From positions 248,001 through 312,000 of the forward strand of contig JAODTK010003198.1 in the NCBI GenBank assembly GCA_026419785.1: a stretch of DNA of 64,000 nt, read 5' to 3'. The notes beneath the pieces are model-generated. The model was not told where the DNA came from and ran no database searches. It saw nothing but the letters and a program-made list of their open reading frames with translations. Shown here piece after piece: positions 24,574-35,570 of this stretch (its first letter is position 1; each line of letters begins with the position of its first letter). This stretch comes from Sclerodactyla briareus. Lineage: Eukaryota; Echinodermata; Holothuroidea; Dendrochirotida; Sclerodactylidae. The translations under genes were made by a program, and so were the position numbers.

Positions 24574-27535
24574 TGAAATCGGCATCATGGCGTGTTCCGG
24601 TCACTCGGTGTCATAATGAGGGCAGTCGTCTGAAAATCATTAACATGGATATGCCGAAACACCCTGAAGGTAGTGAGTGAATGGAATTTCTGAACCAGGG
24701 GATCCAGTGTTATGGTTCTCGGAGCCGAGCAGTACACCAGCGGTTGACCCTAGCTGGAAACATACTGGTTGACAAGTGTTCCAGACTCGGTTGGACCATC
24801 AATCATCTTGTGGATGTATGCAGATTGAGCACCACCCATCATGCGTGGAACATTTTTCCAAAAACTGTGAGCACTGTCATTGAACAGACCCTGTTAAGTT
24901 GTCCTGAATATACTCAGATCTCGATGTGATTGCCCGGAAACCATTTTCGCTTACGGAATACATAGGGGATGTAGTCCAGATGGTCAAAGAAACCATGAAA
25001 AGATATGACGATGTATATCTGCAGGTGCATGTATGGGCAATCAGGGACCCCGCATGACTAGCTGTGCCTCGGTGAGTGCTCTCAGGCAGACGGGGCAGGC
25101 AGGGAAGAAGAGAAAGAGGAACTGAAGACTGTGCAACATTGCTAAAAAGAGTCATGGATCACATCAGACCATATCGATCAAATGAAAGGGCTATACACTG
25201 TCTCGTGAAGGCGAGATCGGAGAATGTCAACGCGTAAATAAATTACGGTGGGCCCCTCAGTTTGAGAAGGAAAATTTCGAATCCAACATAACTGCCCATC
25301 CCCCCCCCCCCCCCCCGCGTGACACTGTTCCGACTGCCATAAGGATGCAAAAAACTTTGGTATGTCAATGATGTCAGAACCGACAGAAGGATATGAAGAG
25401 GCAATCGGCTGACTATGAATTGATTCCATGAATGGCGGTTTTGTACCAGCAAGACGGCGGAGATATACAGATATAGTTAACTTCAAGCATGTTTCACACG
25501 ACTTCAAAACTACACTGAAGAATGATGTGTAGATATCCCAGCGGCATAGTTGAGCAACGGATTTTAGCTTGGTCGACGGCCCCCAATTAGCAAAGAGACG
25601 AAGAAAGGTGGATGCACAAAGAGAGTGGACTGGGTTTTCAATATCGTGTAGGTGTAGGTGTTCGCAGGTTCTCCAAAACAATCTCTCTCCTGGGAGGTGG
25701 GGTTTAGTGAGGCGCATCCCTGGTACTGCTAGTTCAAATGTATTCCTGATCCTGCAACGTACTATTACTTTAGTCGGTACATAGAAGATCCATCGATTTA
25801 TAGTATCTTACAATACCTCTCGGATTGCATAGTTCCGTTTGGGCCAGGGGAGCAGGGAAGGGAGAAAGGTGGAGAAGGGTTTAAGCCATGGTATCGTGGG
25901 TCATAGGTACCGCCTTGCAGAGGATGTGGGGTGACCGCTGTAAATTACGTGAACACGTATTGCTAGAAGGACATTCCTTTCCCATTGAACGTGATACTCA
26001 ACATTTGAGTTTGGTTCATGAACTATATGAATATAGTTGCAAACAACTGTAGGCCGATTGTGTAGGAACCTAAAACATACTATCTATCAAATGTACTCGT
26101 CTCTCGTTTAGGAGTCTTAAACGTTAATTATTATAGGTAAGTCAGAGAATGAACGTAGACAGGACAACGGCGCCTTGGTAGTTTTGGATACATGGTTTGG
26201 ATGAATCCATCAGTCAGCATGTATCTGCTCTCTACAGAACGAATTTATAGCGCCTCCCAACTACAACGTCAGGACAGGAGTTGTCTTTAAAGATTATACC
26301 TTTACAACGATATAAAATTGTACTCTGGGTCGATAGTGAGTTGGAATCATCATATGTCTATCTGCCCAATTCTTCGGTGTTGATTGAAATTTAAAAGATC
26401 GGTTGTCAATCAAAAAATTAAAAAGAGAGATTCCGCCAAACCAGAGAAAGTTTCCTCGGCTTGACACCGGTTTAGTCAGCACGATGCCCTATCGTTTGGC
26501 GGGATTCATTTGAAGAGGTAGAGGGGGGGTCTCCCCCGCCATCCAATACGATGAGCATCGGCCCCTCCGGCACCAGGCTGGAGTGCCTATGTCGATTGAG
26601 ATCCATGTGTTTGTAGCCTATTACGATCAGAAAGAGCTTCATCAACAGATGTTGATGGTTGGGCCTGACGCTTGTCACTGAAGATATTAAAATAAAATGG
26701 TTTAATAAATAAAGTGTGTCTGCGTGAAGAGGCGTGCTACCATGTCACTGTCCCCCTATACCTGCCCATTGAATATGAAGTGCTCGGTCATCCGTCTCTC
26801 TCATATAACGCTTGCCTCGGGGTACTGGTAGTACCATGATCGCAAACCTGAAAAACTGTATGGATTAGTCATCCAAATAGTAAAAGTTCGTAGACCTTTG
26901 AAAACTTGACAGGTTACTGTTTTTAATCGCATTGGTACTCTAGAATTAGACTTCGGGTGGTGTGTGGCGGGGGGGGAGGGGGAGGCGGTAATCTGCCGGA
27001 TGCACTGATCGTCGCGGATCGAAACCGACTTAATTGACAAGGAATTATTGGAAGCGTTTAATGTCACCAGATGTGATGGGAAGATCGGGAATGAAATGCC
27101 CCATGCATGTTGTTATTTTTCAATGTAGGTTGGGACAGTGTTTAAGGTGCGTTCGATAAATTGGCCCTCCCATCCTAAATAATCATTCAGTACCTGTGCG
27201 TTGATGTTGGAACATACAGTAAAGCGGTGGAATCCAATATTTTCAGGTCGCTTACTGTCAGAAATGGTGGCTGGCAATGATGATGCCCTAGTTTGAAGAT
27301 CTATAGGCTATAGGCGATAGGTCAATTGGACATGACTTCTGGCATACGGCGGGGGGTGGTACGTCCGAGACCCGGTAATGACTAATGAACTCTTGTAACT
27401 CTTTTCTGACAAGCAAAAGAGGGACAGAAATAAGAAAGTCCTCATTCATAGGGTGAAGTATTATTCCCACAATATATTCATAATCAACAATCGACCCACA
27501 TAAACAAACAGTTTGACAGTCGCCATTAAGGGACA
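24574..27535. other. No recognisable gene
   Basis: The longest frame is 179 residues on the minus strand (25717-25178). It crosses a C run near 25300-25316, which gives it a poly-Gly stretch, and shows no known motif. Other frames are short. Confidence 0.45.
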
Positions 27536-27720
27536 AGGCTGTAGCCTAGGGACTAAGCATGACGGATATTGTGGACTCGATCCCGTGATATCTCTCGCAC
27601 GCAGTGTCAGGGTAGGTGATTTTTCCTAGCAACGGGTGTCAGTAGGCAGTCCCCCTCAGCAACAGGTAACATGACGAGAAGTATGCGCTTATCCTATATG
27701 GAATAGTGTTGACCCGCCTC
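27536..27720 (+). mobile_element. Possible tRNA-derived SINE
   Basis: GTAGCCTAGGGACTAAGC resembles an A box, and GGACTCGATCCCG about 30 bases later resembles a B box. The sequence then continues into a non-tRNA body. The A-box match is imperfect and the 3' end is not defined. Confidence 0.4.
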
Positions 27721-30009
27721 GCTACGGCCGTCGACCCACGCAATATCCCCAAGTCGGCTTACACCATAGGATTAATAAAAGCGTTGTCATGTGTACTGTT
27801 GTTATGGAACAAGTAGATTGGGGGTCGCTTCCGGCGCCACGTAGTCGGGATGGGGTAGTTCGTGGAAACCTCGCGGGGTGGGGGGGGGGGGGAGATTGGT
27901 TCGACCAAGCGATGGTCACTTGCTTACGACCCGGCGAGCCTAGTGATCGGGAGCGGCGAGTGGAGCGACTATTGATAACAGAACTTCAGCTTAGAGATAT
28001 CTGTCCGTCTGTCGGTCTGCTATTTGCTTCCAAATTAACTCAACACTATTGTAAGGTGTTATGGAGCACATATCAATGTAAGCAAAATACCGATTAAGAG
28101 AATTCAGCAGACTCCCGTTAGCGGTTCATCACTTCTGATACTGGAATATACCAAGGTCACCACACTGATAAACTATGTTACATTTAATTACAGGAAAAAA
28201 AAAATCATTATGCTAACAGACAATTGACAAATACTGTAACTGATGAGCTCTGCTGCTGCCATCTGAGTGACCGCAATGACGAGGTGAAAAACGACGTATC
28301 CAATCTTCCGAATTCATTTTGTACACAGCGAGAGGTAGCGTGTATTTTAGAATTTGACACATTCTTTTTTTTTTAGAGTGTATGGTGTTGGGTGACCACT
28401 ATGTTCCCTAGATGACCATTCAAGAAAAGTAAGTGATATCTTTCCATGCAGATACCAGAGCAGAGTAAGCAGTCAGATTTACCGACAACCTAGAGAGGGC
28501 AGGCGTCAGCAGGGTCCGCCGGGATCGAAGGGCACGGGGGAACTACCGTCAGGGAGCTTTGTCCCAATGAGGAATAAAAAGGGGGTGTCGATGAGGGCGC
28601 AAAGGTATATTTACCCTATCGAGGGGTTGTTCACCTGTCGGAGAACAAAAAGCCGGGGATTGGGTTGAATGAAGTACGTGTGTCTCGGGGACCATTTCCC
28701 CTCTCTGGCAAACTTCCGGCGGTCACCCCCCGAAACGTCAATAAGCCCGTTCACGGCTTAGTGAATGGATGTCAGAAAAGGTCATCGGGTTAATAGTGGC
28801 CGGGTTACTATGGCACGCCCAGTGTGCCGAACAATCGTCGTTATAATCTTCCGGCATGACGGAATTGCACATCCCATGAGCACACACTTCAGTACAAAAC
28901 AAACCCTCCCAATAACCTATCATCAAAAGTTCAACAAATAGTGATCAGTGGATCATGAGTTGAATTGGTTACAATTCGAGGAGTGGTGAATAGTTGACAG
29001 TGAAATAGGCCGTGGTGGATACACTATGATGAATGTGTCATACCCCAATATGAACGACGTAGTGGTGAGCAATGAGCAGTTGAAACCGTGAACAAACAGA
29101 ATTCAACCGTCAGTCTGATTGCCTGAGCTTCGTGGCCTGACTTGATGGCGTCCCTGGAGACGACGTTACCATAAAATACGATAATCTAGCATATTCTCCT
29201 GCTGCATTTTAACCAAATATTGTACCATTCTGTTGTCGTGGAATCGCTATCAAAATCTCAAAACGTGCCTTTTGTAATTCAATGTTAACTTACAAGAAGT
29301 CTTGAAGTTGAGACAACCGATCATGGTATGACTCGAATAAATCAGCAAAAATAGCAACGCCTAGTTCTCTCCCTGGAAAAGGAATAGTCACCCACGTCTA
29401 AAAATGTTTTCCTCTGCATTCAACCGATTTCTGTGAAATGCAGATTACCGCGGCTTTGTGAGGAAAACAACAAGAACGTTCCCCACTCATAACGAGATAT
29501 AGCGCTTACTAAGTTGGAGTTCCTCTTGGTTATTCTGGTTCTTACCGTGCAGGTGGTTAACACAGAATTCAGATTTGTACTTGAGCTGGAGTGAAATGAT
29601 ACTACTGGGTTCATCAATTCGTTTTGTCTTTGGGCCGGAAACTAGCCTAGCCCCTATGCTATAAAACGTGTACACGATGCGCGAAACGCTCAATTGTTGA
29701 CCATTGTTGCTATCAATACTATGGCAACGTGCGAAACTCCATTCATATTGCAACCTTGTGTTAGCACTGCAGGTCATGAACAAGCCAGAAATACCACAAT
29801 TTTCCACTCATTTGTGGGTGTATTGCCACCAAATGCCTGATATTTTGTCTTGTTATTCTTCTTCCATAAAAATTGCAGAAATTCCTGATTGGAATTACCT
29901 GCCCTCTCTAAAAGGGTTTTTTGCTATGCCCAGTATCCAGCAATACTACTTGGGATGCAGGAGTGCGCTTTGTTCTCTTCTTTTGTGTTGACTGCCCAAC
30001 ATTCCTAGG
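27721..30009. other. No identified gene
   Basis: A 62-residue minus frame (28926-28738) has five closely spaced Cys and a PEDYNDDC segment loosely like a small disulphide-rich domain, but the match is weak. A G run lies near 27877-27892. The rest is short frames only. Confidence 0.35.
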
Positions 30010-31345
30010 AACAAAACGAGCAGGGTTGGTGTGTGCATGCTGGGCGCTACACGGGGGAGTGTAGTTTGTTGCCGATCGGGATCTAGGTCTGAAGCCCAGG
30101 TGGTCCGTTTCAAGCGGGTGGGATCACGGTTGGTTCTGGAAGTTTCGCGGGGCGCAATACTTGTAATCTCATGTGGCCAGTTGTTCGCAGTCCCTGGGGG
30201 TTCTTGGAATGAAGGATAATTTGGTATCAGTCCCGCGTGTGAGGCTCAAGATTTGTGCGGGTGCTTGTGGTGGGTGTGTGGTGGAGGCGGCGGGTTCCTA
30301 CTATGGGCTTGCTGAAGGTGATCATGAATCGGAATGGCAAGGTGCCCCCCTATTGCTTTGTGAAAAGTAGAAAAGGCCTGTTAATCTCCCTCCTATTGGT
30401 CAAATGCTCCCACTGAAGGTTTTGAAACAAGGGCAGATGTACTGTGGTCCCAATCATAGTTGTTTGTGTACGCATTCTGGCTGCACTTCTCGACCCCTTT
30501 AATGCTTGAGTGGGGCTTAGTGTCGGGTCCCAACGAGGACAGTTTTTCAATTTACATGCTTGGACGGATGAGGGTCTTACTAAACCTCTGCTTTGTTGTC
30601 TTTGAGCAGGAGTGTTTAGTTCCGACGACGAAGCCAATTGTTTTGTTAGCAGCAAGTTTAATTCTGTTTATGTGATTATTCCACTTCAGATCTTTTGTAG
30701 TCACACCACGTACGTAATGCGAAGCAGTGTCCTTTAGAAGGTGCTAACCCACGGTGTAGTTTGTAAACTATAGGGGATCTACTAGCGATGGATACGAAGA
30801 ACGTTGCATTTTTCAGCAGTTGAATTTCATTTGCCAGTTTGTAGGCTGCTAATAGAGGTCAGGTCACTTGTGTAGCAGACTTGTATGGAATAATGCTTCT
30901 ATAAGAACACAATCGTCAGCATCACCTAACATTGAGTGTAGTTGGCTGGCAAATCATTTATATAGGCGTTGAACACAATGGGCCTAAAACGGTACCTTGC
31001 GGAACACCTGAGTCCACACTTGCCCATTGAGAAAACTCCCCACCATCCCACACGCTTGTTTGCGTTGCCTGCGCCCGGGCCTTCGTCCCGCGGCTGCCGC
31101 TGCCGGCGGTTTTTTGAGAAAGCAGGATATCCTGAGCCCGCCTATTCATTGTTGCCGGGGGATCAACCCCTATGACTGGTCGAGTTTCAGAAGAAGCCGG
31201 TTGTGTGGAACAGTGTCGACTGCCTTTGAAAAGTCCATGATGATGTACATCAGTCTGGTTTGCTCTCGTTTAGAGAGAAGCCGATCATGGTCCTGGATTG
31301 TACCTGGAGTGTCCATCCTCTGAAAGGATGGCCTAAGGAGAGTAG
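30010..31345 (-). mobile_element. LINE A, 3' part (RT core to C-terminus)
   Basis: Minus-strand reading in several frames. MDFSKAVDTVPHNRLLLKL (about 31235) is the block with the first catalytic Asp. VDSGVPQGTVLGP (about 30990) follows and continues in another frame to VFNAYINDLPA. DADDCVLI (about 30910) has the catalytic Asp-Asp. The thumb continues through a segment with LQWEHLTNRREINR (about 30400), and SLTRGTDTKLSFIPRT (about 30240) matches the conserved C-terminal tail. This part continues the copy whose 5' part lies at 33720-34425; LINE B separates the two. Frame breaks and stops make it inactive. Confidence 0.8.
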
Positions 31346-31359
31346 GTTTTTCAACCCTT

Positions 31360-33650
31360 TGAAGATCCGACTGCTCTCTAGACGGCTCTTGAAATGTTTG
31401 CGGGGTGGGTGGTGGGTGCTGCAGTGACTACTTCCCCTGGCGCTCAATCCAAGTCTTCCAAATACGCTTGAAGTAGTAAGAATGTCCGGACTGCAAATCT
31501 TACGGCAGTTGGTAGGATTTTCTATGCTGTGCCTATCGTACCGTGTTCCCCCACAAATTTGATCTATCGGATTATTCAACTTGGGTTCTCATGAATTTTT
31601 ATTAACATAGTTATGAGGTCTGACGGCATGCCGTTTTCTAGGGTCGTAAGTGAGCTCTTGTAACCTCTCTTCATAGGCTTGTTTTTGTGGGGGGGGTGTC
31701 GATAATGGTAATAGGGTTTTGTGACTCTTTGAATATCTTCCATTAATTTAATATCTTTCGCCAGGTATGGTCTCAAGACCCGGCACACCCCATAGTCAAG
31801 ATGGGGCCTAAACAGCGACTTGTAAGCTTGGAGTATGATGTCTTGGTCGAAGTTGGTGAAGGGTTCCGCTTGATGATTGCCAACCAATATGTGTGCCGTT
31901 TTTTTGCTGCTTCTGAGCACTGCTTGCTAACCTTCATTGTTGTGCTAACAGATATACCAAGATCCTTCTCCTCGTCATTACTGCTTAGTTCTGTCCCTTC
32001 AGGTAATAATTGTACATGGGATTCCTATGTCCGAAATGAAGGACTTAACATTTATATAGGTTGATTGAAATTTGCCATTTTGTGTCCATTGCAAGAGTTG
32101 TTGATTGTCCTCTGTAGACGATCCTTGTCTTCTGCCCTCACTATTTGTCTTAAAACTTTGGGATCATCTGCAAATTTGCTTACTCCGATGTGTACACATT
32201 TATGTCATATAATTCATGAATATCGTGAGAAGATTGCCCGTCCAAAGAATTGATCCCTGCACCAACACTGAGCTTGTACTTTCTTCCATTCTGATTCACT
32301 CTTCAAGTACCACTCCTGTTCCTGCTCTCAACCACTCTTCCAGCCAGATAACGGACCCTCGATTACATGTGCTTTGACCTTGCGATAAGTCTTTAGAGGT
32401 ATGGATCGAATGCCTTCCTCAGTCCAAATACACAACATCCACTGGAATGCCTCTGTCCACATAATCGGTTATTTTGTCCCAGTACTTCTGCAACATATTT
32501 GTAAACACGACTTCCCTTTCTAAAACCATGCTTGTGTCCCGTACATGTATTTCCTCCAAGTGCCCAACAATAGCGGCGTCTTGAGTATTTTTTTTCCATC
32601 ACTTTCATGGTACTCACAACTGACGTTAGGAGTTTACTGGTTAAATATTTGAGACATCTGTAACGACTCCTTTTTGAACAATGTGTTATGTTTGCTGTTT
32701 TCCAATCATCTGGAATAGCTTGTGTCCTCTAATGATTTTCTGTACCTCAAACATAAGTGCTCCGTCTTATTTCTGTTGCAGCTTCCTTCAAAAACTCTGC
32801 AGCTTTCCAGTCTGGCCCAGTCTGCTTTACCATGCTCCAGTTCCTTTAGTTGTCAATACCATTTCCTCTGAAATGTTTACTTACCTCATTGTTGATTCAC
32901 TGCAATTTACACATTGTCCCCGCTGTGTTTGTTCATTCCTCTTGGTGCAATAACTGCTGTCTGAAAAAAGTTATTTAAATGTCCTGCTTTTTTCTTTTTG
33001 GTTGAAAACATTTCCTTGTGTCATCTTTTATTGGTCTTTCACTTTTTGTTTAGAACATACATAGGCATAAGAAAGTCTTCGGGGCTTCCTTAATTTTGTT
33101 TGCTAATCGTCTTTCAAATTTTTCTTCGCTAGATTTACTCCTCTCTTTTACTCTCCTCTTCTCTCTCTTCTGCATTTCTTTGTAGTAAAATGCCCAGGCT
33201 GGATGCGGTCCTCTGTGGTTCTAAGGTCTTCCAGGCCCTTCTCTTTTCACACACTGGTTCTTTCAACCTCCGTTGTCATCCACTTCGGGGCATTTCTATT
33301 CTTGTTTCTTTTTCGTTTCGGCACATGACTTCCTACTTGTTCATTGTACTCCTCTTTAAAGTTGTCCCACATTTCTTCACTGATTTTCCTTCAAATTTCC
33401 TGCGACCAAATTTTTATCTTACTGAGCTCTTTCTGATTCCGGACCAATTTTGCATCTCCTCCACTCTGGTTTTTCCCCTGCTGCGAGTACTATCTTGTAA
33501 CCTTTGTCTGATGATCGTTCTCCACGTTTGAACATGTGCTCGCTGTTTCCCATATGTTTCTCTGACTTCCATACTGTCCATCATTTCCTCCTCTGTTTGT
33601 CAGATTAGGTCACGTATTTTTCATTTCTTGTGGGTATGTCTGAATCAGTT
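31360..33650 (-). mobile_element. LINE B, nested in LINE A
   Basis: Minus-strand reading in changing frames. A basic linker (33500-33000) includes a KIKEAPKTF-like segment. IPDDWKTANITHCSKR (about 32700) is the RT entry block. KVMEKKY follows, then HGFRKGSR (about 32530). SKFADDPKVLRQIVRAEDKD (about 32150) has the catalytic Asp-Asp. FTNFDQDIILQAYKSL (about 31850) and LAKDIKLMEDIQR (about 31770) are typical thumb/C-terminal blocks. The reading ends near 31365 with HFKSRL. It has no endonuclease part here. It differs clearly from LINE A in motif wording, so the two are separate families or subfamilies. Confidence 0.85.
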
Positions 33651-33719
33651 GAGTTTCACAGGACTGTCTTGTCCTACCCGTGCTGTTGTGGTGTTAGATA
33701 CTATAGGTGTCAAAATGAG

Positions 33720-34425
33720 TCATTAGGTGCGAATGAACAATATGCTCAAAAGCTTACTCGTGACTGAAGTCAAGGAATGGGTCTGTAATTGCATGCTTTT
33801 TCACGAGGCCCCTTCTTATGAATTGTGAAATGTTTGCCACCCTCCATCAGCAGGGAGTTCACCTGTGTCCAAAGAGACGTTTTTGCAAAAATAAAATGGC
33901 CAACATGGGGGCTAATTCAGTGGCAAGACTCTTTCTTTTTAGGACCCTTGGTGGGTAATTCGTAGGGCGGTTTGTAAAAAAGCTTTATTGGGATTTAGGT
34001 TTGCAACAGTTTTTCCACCCCAATTCACAGTAACAAAGATCTTGGGCATGGATGGATATCTATCAACCACACTTGGCAGGGTTTCCATGTTTTCTTAGTG
34101 AAGACAGAAGTGAATTGCAGGTTCAGAAACTCGGCCTTCTGTATATTGTCAGAGACCAACACTCCCTGGTCCTTGAGTGTGGGAATGCCAATTGTGTTTT
34201 TACTCAGTTTGTTTACAAACGACCATAATTTTTTTTTTGAGTCCATGCAAGTTTTCATACTATATTTCCGGTATGCTTGTCTGTTGATTTTGTGGGTAGA
34301 TCTCCTAGAAATTTTTTTTTTAAAAATTTCCCAATCCTCAGGATTTTGACTGGGACTGGCCCAGCCTTGTTGTAGGCTTTTTTGTTTTTTTTTCCTAAGA
34401 GATCCTGTATTTTGTTCCATTTAGA
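33720..34425 (-). mobile_element. LINE A, 5' part (linker and RT entry)
   Basis: A 131-residue minus frame (34420-34025) is the linker between endonuclease and RT. It has SKKKLWSFVNKL, then GVLVSDNIQKAEFLNLQF and SVFTK, a pattern usual in CR1/Jockey-like LINEs. Below it, other frames give HFTIHKKGPREKACNYRPI (about 33800), the RT entry block. The reading is then cut by LINE B and resumes near 31345. No endonuclease is present upstream, because a Ty3/gypsy remnant on the opposite strand begins by about 34560. Confidence 0.8.
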
Positions 34426-34559
34426 ATGTCCTGAAGAAAGTAGTCCCCGACAGCATCTACATGGTCCTAGTATTGCTAGTTTGGGGAAATAAAACTAGCC
34501 ACGTATCAGAAGAAATTTTCACTGTGGCACACTTCCCATTGAACTTTAATAATCTGCAA

Positions 34560-35570
34560 GCCGTAAGGATGTAAGCGGCTTTGGAATGCTTCTGTGACGG
34601 TGCGTTCCTTAAACTGAAAGACAAGATTGCAAGATCAGTTGTACTTACTCATTTCCAATTTTAGTAGACCGTTTCGAGGTGCATACTGATGCCTCGGCAA
34701 CTGGCCTCGGTGCAGTCTTGGTTCAATGTGCCGATGAAGACGTGTCCCCTAGAATTCATTGAATTTGCTTCTAGGTCTGCACAGAGCTCGAGTGCCTTTG
34801 CTGTTGTGTGGGCATTTGAGATAATTGGCAAGCCTATCTGTAGTGTACGCCATACTACTGTCTTTACGGACCACCAGGCACTTGTTTGGATGTTGCAATT
34901 GTGGGGTTATGAAGGGAAGTTTGTATCAGATGGGCTCCTCAGATTGCAGGAATCGAGTAACACCCATCAGTTCGCCCCTGGAGTGCCATAACGTAGTTCC
35001 TGATGCCTTTCCATGGATTACAGTTAAACTTGGTTTGATTATGATACTAATATTTGCTTTCAATGCAAGACTGCAGGGGGATCCGTTGCACTAGTACAGT
35101 GGATAACAGTGCGAACCATTGTGATAGATTGGTTTTATTGGTCATGGTTTTTTAGTCTGGGGTTGCGTAAACAGCAGGTAGATGCTATGGGCAGATTTTA
35201 CTGTCCAGATTGTTTCTTGTCACACACCCAGGTTTGGCTATGGATGGTCCAAGCGAGGAGAAGTAGATTAATAATGAATTGCCTGATAGGAAATATTTAT
35301 TCTTATCAGCATAAGGATAGAAACTATTGGAGAGCAATTACAAAACAAAAACCACGGTTGTCTACGTCTGCTTTCTGGTATAGTTTTGCAAAACGCAGAA
35401 CTTTGTCCTGTATGGTGGTTCCTGAAGCGGATGTAGTGGTGTAGAGGTTATAGTAGTTCCCGGATTCGGTGAGGCATGATGTGTTACCCATTACCATTGA
35501 TCCTCTACATGTCCTCACTTTGGGATACTTAAACTGTGGGGAAAATCAAGGAGAAGTTCTGGTGGAGGCT
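34560..35570 (+). mobile_element. Ty3/gypsy remnant: RNase H and integrase start
   Basis: The + strand gives RPFEVHTDASATGLGAVLVQ (about 34670-34730), the RNase H entry with the HTDAS motif. SRSAQSS, VVWAFE, VFTDHQALVWML (34855-34900) and a degraded RWALRLQE/HQFAPGV/VVPDAFPWI segment follow. This order is diagnostic for Ty3/gypsy RNase H. Near 35410 a VVPEA segment and then a GYL/E-KFWW-like segment suggest the start of integrase. Several frame changes and the lack of protease, RT core, LTRs and envelope show a short dead fragment of an LTR retrotransposon. Confidence 0.7.

Noticed and set aside
25178..25717. 179-residue minus frame
   Set aside because: It crosses a C run that creates a poly-Gly segment, and no motif or splice context supports it.
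32681..33531. + strand frames of 90 and 113 residues
   Set aside because: They are antisense to the LINE B reading on the minus strand.
34560..35570. Possible endogenous retrovirus
   Set aside because: The RNase H wording fits Ty3/gypsy retrotransposons, and no envelope or LTR is visible.
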